Source: Ischnura elegans (Eukaryota; Arthropoda; Insecta; Odonata; Coenagrionidae). Taken from it: DNA of 64,000 nt. A program made the position numbers and the translations under genes. The stretch spans positions 75,465,907 through 75,529,906 of the forward strand of contig NC_060249.1 of assembly GCF_921293095.1 (NCBI RefSeq), written 5' to 3'. The notes beneath the pieces are model-generated. The model searched no databases. It was not told the origin of the DNA and saw only the letters and a list, made by a program, of their open reading frames with translations. Positions 11,640-23,885 of this stretch are shown piece by piece (position 1 is the stretch's first letter; every line of letters begins with the position of its first letter).

Positions 11640-12985
11640 AAATGCCTTGCAAATGGCATTATGTGCCGATTATAGAAATAAGGAAGTGTGGAAATAGACA
11701 AGTGCTTTCATTATGTTAAATATTGAAGCATATGTTCCCAAACAAAAGATAAACTTTGTAAATTTCCGCTTCGTATAAAAATACAGACCATGGTTTCTAC
11801 TAATTTCAGTCATAATCAAGTTGTTGTTACCATGGTCGGAATTTAATAAACAAAGTAAAAATTAACAAAGCTCATCTTTTATTTGCGTCATCGTGTATTA
11901 TTACAAACTGATGATTTAAGTTTAACCTATAATCCAAGAATTATTTTTTCAAGAATAATAAACAAGAGAGAACCAGAGAGTACAGACAGGGGCAAATCCT
12001 TCCACTTGAGTGATACGTCGGCCACCGGAGGAAAAAAATCACGACAGATAGGAGAGGAACAAAAGGGGAAACACAAACTCTGGAGGAAAAGGGAACACTA
12101 AAATTAGCCCACTTCAAAGGGGGATGGAAGCACTGGGTCACAGAAACGGTCTGGATGGTGCGGTTAGGAATAGCAAGTTGGAGACAGGGCTTTGGGTCCC
12201 CTTTGCGATCGCTCAAGGTGGCGGGACACATGACGAATAGGTGGTGATTGAAAGAATCGGACTGTGGGTCGAACATGCTGAACTTCAGAGAATCCAAGGG
12301 GTAGGTAGCGGTACAGGCTGAGAGGGGTGGCGAGGGTGAGACAGGGAAGGGGGAGGGAAGAGGGCTCGGGGGTGGAAGGAATGGAAAACAGAATGGGGAT
12401 AATGAGGTGAAGAAAGTGTCTCTACTCGGGTGGCACAAGAATTTGCGCCCACCACGTCGCACATTCTCTCCTTCGTCTGGTCTTTTTTACCGCCTCATTC
12501 CAATTATAGAACCCTTTCCTTCATTTCATTCGAAGATCCTGTCTACTTTACGTGGGTAGCCGTCCCCTCAAGGAGGTTGATGCTGGAAACGAAACAAATG
12601 TTTAAAAGATACAGATTCCGGCGTAATTCGGTGGAAATCTTTGATATCTAGCATAATGAGTGCGCTTTCGACTAAGGTTACGGCACATTATGTTTTCGAG
12701 ATGGCATTTTGCGCCGAAACCTGGGTCGGTAGAAATTAAGTTTGGAAACAGGAAAGTACATTCATTATGTTTCAAATTAAATATTGAATACAATGTTCTT
12801 AAACAACAGATAAATTTCGCAAAATTCCGCTTCGTTTATAAATACAGGTACGATTCGTTTATAAATACAGGTGGTCACTATTGATTTCAGTCATCGTCAA
12901 GGTCTTGTTACTTGTAACCATGGTCGGTATTCAATATACATAGTTAAAATTAACAAAGCTTATCTTTCATTTGCGTCATCATGTC
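11640..12985. repeat. Pair of direct repeats (about 250-280 bp) flanking 0.8 kb; possible TRIM-like element
   Basis: Segment 11640-11898 is repeated in the same orientation at about 12700-12985. Shared blocks include AAATTTCCGCTTCGTATAAA, TTTCAGTCATAATCAAG, CCATGGTCGGAATTTAATA and AAAATTAACAAAGCTCATCT. The last block also recurs alone at 13614-13676. The spacer (11900-12700) is GC-richer, has a long minus-strand open frame (12462-11941) with no known domain, and shows no reverse transcriptase. The arrangement could be a terminal-repeat element in miniature or two copies of a dispersed repeat; I did not find a target duplication. Confidence 0.5.
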
Positions 12986-13082
12986 AATCACCGAATCAAA
13001 TCTGCTCATATAGTAGCCCTAGTAGTACTAGATGAGCGGATTTGATTCGGTGGGTGATTGTTGAGCGTTTGTGCAGTGGAGG
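12984..13082. mobile_element. Truncated copy of a TA-flanked MITE
   Basis: The inverted blocks CAATCACCGAATCAAATCTG and CGGATTTGATTCGGTGGGTG, ending with GCAGTGGAGG, match the MITE at 19590-19831. The left end is missing. Confidence 0.65.
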
Positions 13083-14950
13083 TTTCGATGCATTTCAACA
13101 AAGTAGTGATTGAATTTCATTTTTTAGAATTGTATGTACTTTTAATTAAGTTTTTCAGAATATAACTTTCTAACCATACTTGATAAACTGACCAACATAA
13201 AAAATAGACTTGCCGTGCCATAAATTATTAGAAATAATATTTTTTAAATCCACATTTTTATTCAGTCTCTCGGGACAGTTCGTGTTTCAGAATAGGAAAA
13301 TTTTTGGCTGTTTACTATGTCCTTTTGACGAAAATCGACACAATAAGAACTGTGGAAAAAATAAAGCTGAGACTCTACACCGAATTTTTTGTCATCAGCA
13401 AATGAATGTTGTAATCAAAGTCAAACTAGGTTAGTTATTTGAAAATGGCACTTATGTCGGCCCGAATGACCGGTAAAAAAAGGATAGCATAAATCACATT
13501 CTATGTCCAAAATATGGTCTTAAACCTCGATGAATGTTATTTACGATGACGAAATTATTTCACCCCACCGTTGGAAAGTTTTCATTTTATGTCGCGAATT
13601 TGCTACGCTACATGACGGTATTTAATAAACAGAGTTTAAATTAACAAAACTTATCTTTTATTTTTGTTTCATCATCTTTGTCGATGTTTGAAGTTTTATG
13701 TTTTAGAAATAAAAATTTCATAATATAATCTTTTAACCGTGCATCGCTGTTTTGTAACAAAATGAGTAAGAGCACGGAGGAATCACTTAAATTATTAAAC
13801 GTACTAATCGTTTAAGAGGGACCAATTTGTCACAGATAACCCGATTTTTAAAAAATCCAGCTTTTTACGTAGTGATTTAAATTCGCGCCAGTCAAGATCG
13901 TGTTATGAGGTATATTTTACTTGCCGTGGGATCCCTTCAATTGCATGGAACGAAGTGGAATGCAATGATCGACTAGCTCTTCAAATCAGATAACGACGGA
14001 GACCTCAACAACCGCAACGTTTAGAGCAGATTCACAGTTGATGGATGACCTGCCTTTAGATGAGGCACTGCTTCTCAAATACAGGGCCTTTAGGACGCGG
14101 TCGGCTTAATAAGACTACTTCACCACATCCTCATATTTTTTCCTCATCCGTGCGACTGCAATAATGTTATGTTAACTAGTCAAAAAGAAAAACGTATTCA
14201 TTAATGATGAGAGTCGATGTGCTTATGAATAACAATCAAAATACCATAAGGCCGTTTTGACGTTCTACGGGAATTATTCTTATATTTACCATCAACTATG
14301 TTTTCCATTCCTATCAATGTTCATTGCCCATCACGGTATTCCATGTAAATTGTCCGAACCATTTTTGGGAAATCATTCGCTCCAACCTCTTTCATTTTGA
14401 CTTGATGACAAATTATCTACTGGTTGCTCCTCAGAGCATCTATGGCGAACCTTAATGTGCGCATTTAAGAAGTTTTAGGATGAAAATTTATGTGTTTGAA
14501 TTTGAGAAACACCCTATAAAAATTGGCAGAGTTTAGAAGACGATGGAGAAAATGTTTTTTTTAAGGAATATTTTTTTAAAGTTCGTTAAGAGTTTTAACT
14601 TAATTATTTCCCAAGGAATCGTTTAAAAAAATCAAATAGTCAGTCTTTTAAATGATATTCGAAGCAGGTGGTCTCTTGAGAGCGAGCAATTATATTTCGA
14701 TACATCTATTCACTATATCGATTGATTGAAATCAATAAATCTCAACAACGGCAAGCAATAGACAGAAGTAGATGAAGACGAAAATATTGTGACTTACCTC
14801 AAAACTGTTTAATTGAATGCAGTTTTAGGAAGTTTATTATATTAGCCCTATGGTTTATATACCTATGTCATTCACGATAATGGAAGACGTCGGTTCCTAC
14901 TTTTTCCAGCTGTGGAGTCGCGTTAAAGGTGTTACCGGAGTTACCAGGCG
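13083..14950. other. Stretch without recognisable genes
   Basis: Short frames only. A third piece of the 11.7-kb direct-repeat family lies at 13614-13676. No other element boundaries are evident. Confidence 0.4.
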
Positions 14951-15179
14951 TAGGGGCGTACCCAGGATCAAAACTAGGGGAGGCGCAAGCCATGGTTGTT
15001 CAAGTTGTAACATTTAAGCATGGAAAACGTGAATAAATATAACATTTTAAGAAAACCATATCAGCGATTTATTGTTTTTTTTTTTAATTATTCGCTTGAA
15101 AAAAAAATATTTTAGTTATATGCCTCATACTAGCAGGGGCGGTCTGGGGTGATTGGGGGACCTCGACTGGGCTGTGGGG

Positions 15180-18100
15180 TAGGGCGGATCGCAAAAATCG
15201 ATTTTTTTCAAATCCATCTGGCCCAATGAAAAAAAAGTTGTGGGACCGATCAAAAATAAGGCCTGAAAAATTTGAGACCTGTACGTGAACCCCTGACCCT
15301 CGCTCAAATGCAATTTAGGGGGGGAGGGTCAAAATTCGAAAAATATAATATTTTATGGTCATTCCCTATAGATTTTGCCGAGTTACTGTCCTTCTAGGAC
15401 TAAAATTTCGTGCATTTTGACGTATCTGCCACCGTTTAGCCACAAAATGCCTAATTTGAGTCCGCGTCCGCGAAGAAAATATTCCAACGCCCACGCAGCG
15501 TCGCGGATACCAGAGCCGCAGGCCGATCCCTTCCCCTCCACGCTCGCTTCTCCCCCTCCCACGCCTCTAACACAGCAAACTTCATCCCGCGCATGCTGCT
15601 AGGAGGTCGTTTATCTTTCATAATATAAATCAGAAGATGGTAGACGGTAAAAAACGATGCGTAGTGAGACGACTTATCCCTTCTTTGGCGCCTCGTCGGC
15701 GTTAAACAAATCGATGTTACCAACTTTTACAGAAGTGATGAAATAATTTTAGACCTGCGCGCGCAGGAAAGGAGACTACGGTCTTGAAGACGCCTCTCGA
15801 GTGGCTATGAAGGTGTGCGAACTATGGTGACGCGCTTCTATTCCATTATGAATGTGACTAAATAGATTTAGCGGTACCACAGGAAGTACTAAAACTTACG
15901 GAAAATCTAATACTACTAATAGGCCCAAAGTAGGGTTTTATTGAAGTATAAGACTCAAACAATTTTAAAGGAACATTTTAAATTTTGCGATATTTTTGCG
16001 TTTAAGTGCATGGAGGAGCATAAGGTTCCCCCAATGAGAAGTATTTTGAGAGACAATCTGACGAAAAGAAAGATGATAGCTGCTGGATTGAACCCTAAAG
16101 AAACTCGAAAACTTAGGAAAAAAGGGAATCGTAGGCGAGCGTTGAGTCATCATCGTCAATTCTTGCACGGGAAAATAGTATCAAAAGTTTTCTTCATCAA
16201 TTCATCCGAAGAAAATTAAAATGGCGAGAAATTAGCCGATTTGTATCTCTACTTTCCTCATGAAATAAACATTGAGGACTATAACCTCAAATTGGAACTT
16301 CTTCGGGGAAAATGCGTCTGCCAACTGTGAAAGAGGTATATGCAAGAACCAAGCAACAGCAATGATCGTTCCCGCAACTTTAGCTGACGCAAAAGTCATA
16401 ACTTCGTAAGATATATCAAAGCTAGTGTACCGGAATTACTTACGTAGACAGAAAAAGATGCTAATTACTGTGAATAAGAAAAGAGAGGTGTCATCAAAGG
16501 GTCTCATTTTATTGGAATGAAAGACTTTACTCTTGTCTGATGAAAAAAGGGAAGAGGACTTATCAATACAAGTTTATAGGGGAATGTGTGGTGTTAGTTG
16601 AAGAAACAGGGTCCCACTTTTGGAGGTTTGCCTCCTCCGTCGGAGGATTAGTAAAAGTTATAAAATCTGCGATTATCGATTCCTTTCCGGGTGAAAATTA
16701 GATACACAGAATTAAAAAGGATTTGATTATGATGGTACCAAGCGAGTACCGCCCAAAAAGGAGGCATCATCCCTTTGCTATAAGCATAATTCCAACATCC
16801 CTTGCAGTGTGGGTAGACTCTTCTCGGGATTCCCACCGGGTTAATTTTTCCATAATGGCCAAAATTTCAAGCTCTGACTGGGGGCTCATCCTAAAAGATA
16901 AATTTTGTTGAACCCCAAAAAGAGTTTACCAACATCATTCGCCGGGAAAGCATCAAATCGTATTTCATCCCTTACAGTGGTCTATTTGCTAATTGCACTA
17001 TGTTGACTTGGATTTGCGACATAAACCTTGGGAGGGTAATCTAGGGACCCAATATGCGTTTCCGCAAGGATGCGTTTGGCGACCAATCCGAGATATTTTT
17101 TAATTGCTGGATTTTAATATCGACGTAAAGTACTACCCACTGATGATATATTGGAGAGAGACTCCAGTTCCTTCGGCTGTATCTGAGCTTAGCGCTGTGG
17201 AATTTAAAAATCTATTGATGAAAGTTCAAATTTCAATTTCAATATTCCTTTTATTATACATACGGACGAGAGATTCGCGAAAGAATTTATCAAAACTTTG
17301 TTGACAGCAGCAAAAGACAAGGAATGACAATAACATAAGAAATACAGACTGGAAAGCAGGTAATTGAATAATTCCTTCGTGATTGTTCCTCACTGGACGA
17401 TGCTGATAAGTTAAATATTAGTAAGACTAACGAAGAAAAACGCACTTGGTGTGAATTTTGCTGCATCTGGGGCGTTTGAGTGGGGAGCGGGGAGGGTACG
17501 CCGGCGGCCTTCACCCTTATTCATCCATTTAGTCACAGCTGTCGGACAATACCGGAATAGAAGTGCATAACCTAAGTTCCCAAACCTTCATAGCCACTCG
17601 AGAGGCGTCTTCAAGACCGTAGTCTCCTTTCCTGCGCGCGCAGGTCTAAAATTATTTCATCACTTCTGTAAAAGTTGGTAACATCGATTTGTTTAACGCC
17701 GACGAGGCGCCAAAGAAGGGATAAGTCGTCTCACTACGCATCGTTTTTTACCGTCTACCATCTTCTGATTTATATTATGAAAGATAAACGACCTCCTAGC
17801 AGCATGCGCGGGATGAAGTTTGCTGTGTTAGAGGCGTGGGAGGGGGAGAAGCGAGCGTGGAGGGGAAGGGATCGGCCTGCGGCTCTGGTATCCGCGACGC
17901 TGCGTGGGCGTTGGAATATTTTCTTCGCGGACGCGGACTCAAATTAGGCATTTTGTGGCTAAACGGTGGCAGATACGTCAAAATGCACGAAATTTTAGTC
18001 CTAGAAGGACAGTAACTCGGCAAAATCTATAGGGAATGACCATAAAATATTATATTTTTCGAATTTTGACCCTCCCCCCCTAAATTGCATTTGAGCGAGG

Positions 18101-18217
18101 GTCAGGGGTTCACGTACAGGTCTCAAATTTTTCAGGCCTTATTTTTGATCGGTCCCACAACTTTTTTTCATTGGGCCAGATGGATTTGAAAAAAATCGAT
18201 TTTTGCGATCCACCCTA
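15180..18217. mobile_element. 3.04-kb foldback DNA transposon with 635-bp near-identical inverted arms and a perfect 8-bp duplication
   Basis: The arms are 15180-15814 and 17584-18217. They differ by one C/T near the terminus and one A/T-run length, so they are essentially identical. The termini read TAGGGCGGATCGCAAAAATC and TAGGGTGGATCGCAAAAATC. CTGTGGGG flanks the element on both sides (15172-15179 and 18218-18225). An 8-bp duplication and T/C-A-R-N-G termini fit the hAT superfamily, though P-type elements also give 8 bp. The 1.77-kb centre has no recognisable transposase, only a 92-codon basic frame (15941-16219). Each arm contains overlapping open frames that are mirror images of those in the other arm. 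The near-identity suggests recent insertion or gene conversion between arms. Confidence 0.85.
15941..16219 (+). CDS. Hypothetical small basic protein frame inside the foldback element
   Basis: This is a 92-codon frame in the unique centre of the 15180-18217 element. The product is lysine/arginine rich in its middle (KETRKLRKKGNRRRALSHHR), and I recognise no domain. In the same frame after its stop, further open stretches occur up to about 16500 with several stops, so it may be the start of a decayed longer protein such as a replication or packaging protein of the parental element. Function is unknown. There is no clear promoter or codon evidence, so confidence that it is translated is low. 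Confidence 0.2.
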   Translation: MKYKTQTILKEHFKFCDIFAFKCMEEHKVPPMRSILRDNLTKRKMIAAGLNPKETRKLRKKGNRRRALSHHRQFLHGKIVSKVFFINSSEEN

Positions 18218-19589
18218 CTGTGGGGCCCTCCTCACCGGGGGAATCGGGGGCCTCTCTCGGAAAAGTTTAGGATATTGTATCCTCGGCTATTCTGGCTCTT
18301 AAATACCGGATAGAAGTTAAGAAAAAATAGCGATTTCGTTGGAAAAACGCTATGAAAAGTGAGAATTTGTAAGCTTATAAAACTTAATAATTTACCATGG
18401 TTCCATTATCTATTTAGTGAATTTGTTCCTTGAAACTGCAGTGAGACCTAAAAAGCCTCTAAAATATCCTTTACCTACGAATAACCCTTTCGAAAAACAT
18501 CACATTCTCTTTTATCTTCTGACACCTTAATTTTATGGACTTTATGCTATCTTTTTACTCCGAGTATGTTGTAAATAAAGCAACTATGAAAGCGTAGATT
18601 TTTTAAATTTAAAAAAATCCTTGGTTCAAGTAATCTGAGTCTTTTTTTAATACGCCTTTAATATACGCTTCACGATAGATGCGAGCGTAGTGGGGCCCCC
18701 AAAGCTTGAGGCCCTCGACCATTGCCAACTAACCAACCTAACTAGACCGCCCTTGTTAGCTAATATCATTTTTTCATGGGTTTAAAGAAAATATGTTGAA
18801 ATCATTCGTTTTAATCCAGTCTTGATTTTCCTTGGACACTTTCGCGATTTTTGCTTCTAGGGGGGAGGCAGCTGCCCCTCGCTGGGTACGCCCATGACCT
18901 GATGTTACCATTCCTCACATTAGTTTGTAATTATCTTGTTTTTGATCTCAATTATGAGAAGATTGCTTGCCTGTCAGGCCCTTGTGACCCCCAGAAAAAT
19001 TCCTGGATCCACTCCTGTTTATATGTTTCATTTTTTTACCGTAATTCATTTAATAAAAACGGATATTTATTACCGCACCAATCACAAATTGTTTGGATTC
19101 ACATTCCTGTACTTAAGGTTGCTGAGCTGGACCCTAGGGTAAAGTTCTATGATCTTGGTACTCTGTAGATGTAGAAATCAATGGATCGGGATTGGTCCTG
19201 GTCACAGGGATTTTTACATACAGTCAGCTTCTTTCTCAATCAGGCACCACCAGTGAAATGGAAGTAAGCAATTGGCCAATCTTCAGTTTTCATGGCTTCT
19301 TCAAAGGCCTCAAACTTCCAATGGAATTACTTATCATAGTTTCAATGCAGAAACTTGATTTCGTAAAATGTTCTTGGGATCGCCACAGGGTCAGGAACTG
19401 AAGCTATGCAGTTCCTGATTGGGGAAAGCTCTAAATCTTTCTTTGTTAAAAAAACTTGATCTTCTCTAATACAGGCAAGCCCAAATTTTAATGAAAAAGT
19501 GGCAAACTAGAATAATGGCTTACCAAGCTGAAGGCTCAGTTTTAACTCTGGATTGGTGCAGAAAGTTTTCTGTGGTTTCCTGATTGATA

Positions 19590-19831
19590 CCTCCACTGCA
19601 AAACCGCTCAATAACTGCCCACCAAATCAAATCCGCTCATCTAGGAGCCTGACAAAACGAATGCACTTAGCTGACAATAGGGAGAGCATAAACGCTCACC
19701 TCCAATTCTCTAACTTCAGAGGTCAGCAATTATGCTCTGGTTATTGGCAGCTGAGGGCATTCTTACTGTCAGGCTTCTAGATGAGCAGATTTGATTTGCT
19801 TGGCAATTGTTGAGTGGTTATACAGTGGAGG
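19590..19831. mobile_element. MITE with about 80-bp TIRs and TA flanks (Tc1/mariner-like)
   Basis: The left end is CCTCCACTGCAAAACCGCTC and the right end, reversed, is CCTCCACTGTATAACCACTC. Matches continue through AAATCAAATC(C/T)GCTCATCTAG to about 80 bp. TA lies directly outside both ends, the duplication expected for Tc1/mariner-type insertion. The middle is 80-90 bp of unique sequence. Confidence 0.8.
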
Positions 19832-19833
19832 TA

Positions 19834-22130
19834 TTGTGATGCCTCTTTTGGTCCTGTGCAGAAGAAAATTGAAGTTCAACTACATCCATAAAGTGGGTTT
19901 ATTTCAAACTTGTCACAGGAACAACAGTGAATTCACATTAATTGCCATTAGAAAAAATTCCTCTGGAACAGGAATCAAACCATAGATGGAACAACAACTT
20001 TCCGGGTCACTGCGCAGACCACTATGCTATCCAGGTTTTTGATTCCAATGGCAATTTTACCATGGTTCTACAGTGCTAGGTGTTTGGCACTAACAGTTCA
20101 TCAAGGATGGCAACGCGAGAGGATCTACAAAGAAGCAACTACTAAAAGATGAAGTCCATACCAGCACTTAACACCAAGCTTGGCGGTAAATGTGGTTTAT
20201 TTCAAACCTGCTACATGAACAGCATTGAAATTCATATTAATGTCGTGAGAATAAATTTAATCTGACATCAAAAATCCATTCAAAAAAGAATGAATTGATT
20301 CTTTTATCATAACTGACCGTACTTAATTGGTCTGTGTTTCTTAACTGCTAAGATAAGAAAGAAGTGGAACTCCAAGGGAAATGAAAGTGTACTTCACTCT
20401 CTCCAATTGAGATTAACTTTGGAACATGTCTTTCAAATACTTCTATGCACTAATTTCTTTTGCATCAAGACAATTGGCAATGACCTATAGTCCTAAACAA
20501 ATATGAGGAATGGATGAAGATTCTTTGATAAATCAGAAATTTACTTCTATTAGGAACCCACTGAAATGGGAGCAATGATCTCATTTTTACAGATAGTAAT
20601 TTGGTGATGTCACACAAATTCTCTGCTGCTATGCTTGTGATTTGCAACGCATTTACTTGATGATGAGGTGAAGGTGCAATTTAAGTCAAATAGCCACTCA
20701 ATTAAAACAAAACAGTATATTTTTGTGTAGTAAATGGTTACAGAAATTCACAGAGTAAATGCTGGTTGGCTTGGCCACAGTAGTGTGCGCTCAGCTCCGT
20801 GGTTCTGGTCAGACTCTCTGTCATGGCAGTGCCCAGTCAGCTGCGTGGGTTGACCATCGCGACCTCTGGCGGCAGCATCGGTAAACTCTCCCGACAATTG
20901 CCGGTTACCCGGTGCACCAACGGCTGGCGCGCGGATTTGAAATTGTGCCGCCACAATGATGCAAATGTAATGGGCCTTCCTTTATTTCCTCTAAATCCTC
21001 CTGCATCCTCATCCATCCTTCCTTATTGGATCTACAAACTATTGTCTTTGTTTGCTGTTGTTTTTCACTGGGCCATTTTACATCTGCATGTAACTCTAGT
21101 ACATATTGTCTACAGGAAACCCTTATGTCTCATTATATGCCCTGTAAGTTTGACTTTTCTGTTAATAACCGAAAGATTCCTTTCTCTTTCAATTCTTTTT
21201 AGTAGGTATTTCATCACATAATATTCCTTTTAAGCATGTGTCTAAAACATCATAGTTCAAATGAGCTTATTATTTTTTCCTAGACTCCATATTTCTCTGT
21301 CATATAATGCCATACTGTGTATATTAGCTTTGAGAAACATATCCCCAGTTTCAAGGCTTTTACTTTTGGTTAATACTTAAAATTTTACTCATTTTTCACA
21401 GCTTTTGTGTTTCAATCCTGACTACATATGTCCATCTTATTTCTTCAATATTGAGTGATCCTACTGCCTAGGTTGATGTTGTCATTCCTTGTTCAATTTA
21501 TTTTCTTCTATTACATATGTATGTATTTCTATTCAAAGTCCTTTTTCTGTATCGGTGTAACATTTTATATGAAACAAGTTACTCATTTATGTTACACAGT
21601 GTAAATGCACCTTTACTTCTTCTCCTCATGGAATGTCAAGGAAAAATACTTCTTTCTTTATGGACTGATGAATGAAAGAGTTATACGCCAGAAATTTTGT
21701 TGCACCAAAAGTAATTATTAGAAAAAGTGTAGTGGTAAAGATAAAATGGGAAATTCAATTTTAACCCCTCCAAACTCGCGCTGAGCTTGCTAAGCTCATA
21801 TTGTTAATATTTTCATAATAGTTCTGACCAATTTTCAACAATGCTCTTAAATTTTCTCTACCTTTTCCTTACTCCTTTGGCAAAGTTTTACATGTGCACT
21901 ATATCCCAATCAATCTATCATCAGGTTGGAATGGGATACTTTTGCTTCATATGCATACAGTCTGAGCCTGTCAAGCTCTATGTGACCGATTGCATTACAT
22001 TTTTGATTCTCAATCTTAGTCTTTTGTTTTTCACTTATTGCATGTAGATAGCAAATGTAATCTTTTATTGCTAACTTCAAGCACTCTTATTCTCATACTA
22101 TCGAAATAAATAATTCATCAGACGTAGAAG
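19834..22130. other. Stretch without recognisable genes, one GC-rich island
   Basis: Mostly AT-rich DNA. Positions 20760-20960 form a GC-rich island open on both strands with no known domain. No element ends were identified. Confidence 0.4.
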
Positions 22131-22139
22131 GAATCATCA

Positions 22140-23180
22140 GTGTTTTGACTCATTTGAGCTAGAGTCATCCGATGCGGAGTTATAAGATGAAGAGGACAAC
22201 ATTGCTTACAGCAATTGCAAAAAATGCAAATATCCAAATTCAATCCATTGGAGATTGTAAAACTTGAGATCAAGACGACAAGGAGGCAGATGTTATTGAA
22301 ATCAGGACATTATTTGGCCTTCTTTATTTAGCTAGTGTCCTTAAAATGAATTGCATAAACTCTGCTGACATTTGGGGTTCTGATAAGACTGGAATTGAGA
22401 TATTTCCAGTGGTTATGTCAAGAGAATGTTTTCAGTTTTTGCTGCAATGTTTGCATTTTGATGGAAAGAACGCCAGTGAAGACAGAAAAAAATTGATGCC
22501 TAGGCTAGTTCCGATTCGTGAGATATTTGAAAAATTTGTCATCAATAGTAAGAGGGCTTACACTTTTGGTAAATATATGTACACAATTATTGATGAGAAA
22601 GTTGAGGGTTATCGAGGTCATGGTGGATTCCGGCAATATATCCCAAGTAAGCCTAACAAATACAGGGTAAAAATTATTGTTTTGGTAAATGATAGAGTTT
22701 TTTATACATACTTATAACTTAGAAATTTATGCTGGTAAATAACTAGATGGACTATATTCAGTCAGCAACAGTCCTTCTGATGTTGTGAAGAGGAAATGCT
22801 CTCCTATCAGCAGTAATGCAGTGCTGCATTACTGCTGATAGGAGAGCATAACCTGATGGTCGCCAGTACTGCTGATTAGGGAGTCAGTATAATGATTGAA
22901 AATTGGCTCACTAGTGTTGGTTTAGCAAATAATCTTTTGAAATGCGGGCTTACCGTGGGTGGAATAATTAGCTAAAATGAGTGGGAATTGCCTCCTGGTT
23001 TCATTGAAACAAAAAAGTCACCCTGAAAAATCCAGTTTATTTGCTTTTTACAAGGATTGTACTTTGGGGTCATACATTCCAAGAAAGGATAAGAATATGA
23101 TTATGATATGATGGGATACAAAATTAGAAGCCATGTATTTTGTTTCCCAACCAAAATGAAGTAATAATTAAAGATTTTAT
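22140..23180 (+). pseudogene. piggyBac transposase pseudogene
   Basis: The clearest part, about 22304-22730, carries GLLYLA, a DIWGSDKTGIEIFPVVMSR block, FLLQCLHFDGK, APIREIF-like (VPIREIFEKFV), TIDE-like (TIIDEKVEGYRGHGGFRQY) and PNKYRVKI. This order is diagnostic for the piggyBac transposase domain (DDE_Tnp_1_7). The text goes on with NLEIYAGK and a stop at about 22738. After a palindromic insertion at 22796-22849, decayed frames contain CGLTVGG, ELPPGFIETKKS and KDCTLGSYIPRKDKNM-like pieces (22945-23110). At least two stops and several frame changes make it non-functional. Terminal repeats of the parent element were not found. Confidence 0.85.
22796..22849. repeat. Perfect palindrome, 26-bp arms with 2-base centre
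   Basis: Arms 22796-22821 and 22824-22849 are exact complements (left arm begins ATGCTCTCCTATCAGCAGTA). It lies inside the piggyBac pseudogene, between two conserved transposase blocks. Confidence 0.9.
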
Positions 23181-23379
23181 CAGACATAAATAGGCTTGAT
23201 TTCAATGAAATGGACTATTAAGTATTAAAAATTTGATTTAAACAAACAAAAGAAGAAAAATAATTGACTTTCATAGGTTGAGACCTCAAAAAGGAAATAG
23301 AGCCTGACAAGCTCAGCAGAACTCACGTTCCAAAACCTGGCACGAGTCCTGCAGGGTTAAGAACTGAATTTAACACCTC

Positions 23380-23885
23380 ATTTATGGACCTATGAATGGA
23401 TAATGCATCTGGAATTAATTCTATTCCCGCCAAGCTTATTAAAAATGCAAGGGTGAAACAAATACAGCTACATGAAACCATCTGCAGGAAATGTGTGCGG
23501 AAAAAAATACTGTGGGTCTTCAAGGACATCATCATCTTATTTCCAAAAAGAAAATAGTGGAGGAGTGTTAAGATTTTGGGACCATAATCCTAATGCCAAA
23601 TGCTGAAAAAATATTCATGAGGATCATCCAGAGAAGCATAAAAGAAAAAGCAGTGGAGTTTCTGGATTAAGATGAGATAGGATTTGATACTGGCTCTCCA
23701 GCTGCTTATGGGGAAGAGAATGGAGGAGAACACCCAGAAATTCTTAGCAGTTGTGAGCTTTGAGAAGGCATTTGATAACATGAATAGGAATGAAATGCCT
23801 GTCATCTTGAGAGAAATTGGAGTGCTTTACAATGGCAGGAGAATTATCCACATTTCTTGTAAAAAAGTTACTGTGATTTAATCAT
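23380..23885 (+). pseudogene. Non-LTR reverse transcriptase fragment
   Basis: Plus-strand broken frames read DNASGINSIPAKLIKNA (about 23400-23450), a finger-domain motif. EKIFMRIIQRSIKEKAVEFL follows at 23606-23665, then a DEIGF motif. Next is ALQLLMGKRMEE and the motif A region VVSFEKAFDNMNRNEMP (23746-23798), with the catalytic aspartate replaced by serine in VSFEKAFD. The order matches LINE RT domains. Stops and frame changes are present, and motif C is absent because the copy ends near 23885. Confidence 0.7.

Larger units (their letters stand above)
15134..18755. mobile_element. hAT-like element with CAGGGGCGGTCTGG termini, hosting a foldback element
   Basis: The left terminus is CAGGGGCGGTCTGG (15134) and the right terminus, reverse complemented, is CAAGGGCGGTCTAG (18755). 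The element's own sequence is 15134-15179 plus 18218-18755. The rest is the nested 3.04-kb foldback element. A target duplication of this layer is not clean (CATACTAG against TTAGCTAA). Confidence 0.65.
14951..18896. mobile_element. MITE of the CATGGGCGTACCCAG family, split by a 3.6-kb insertion
   Basis: The left half, 14951-15133, starts GGGGCGTACCCAGGATCAAA. The right half, 18756-18896, ends GCTGGGTACGCCCATG. Together they align with the uninterrupted copies at 30420-30729 and 31053-31312. The uninterrupted copies run straight through the point where the 15134-18755 element sits, which confirms nesting. Confidence 0.75.

Noticed and set aside
11941..12462. 173-codon minus-strand open frame
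   Set aside because: Proline/serine-rich low-complexity product in a GC-rich spacer between repeats, with no homology.
15375..15723. 75- and 90-codon frames, repeated exactly at 17675-18023
   Set aside because: They are mirror images produced by the inverted arms of the foldback element, not a gene pair.
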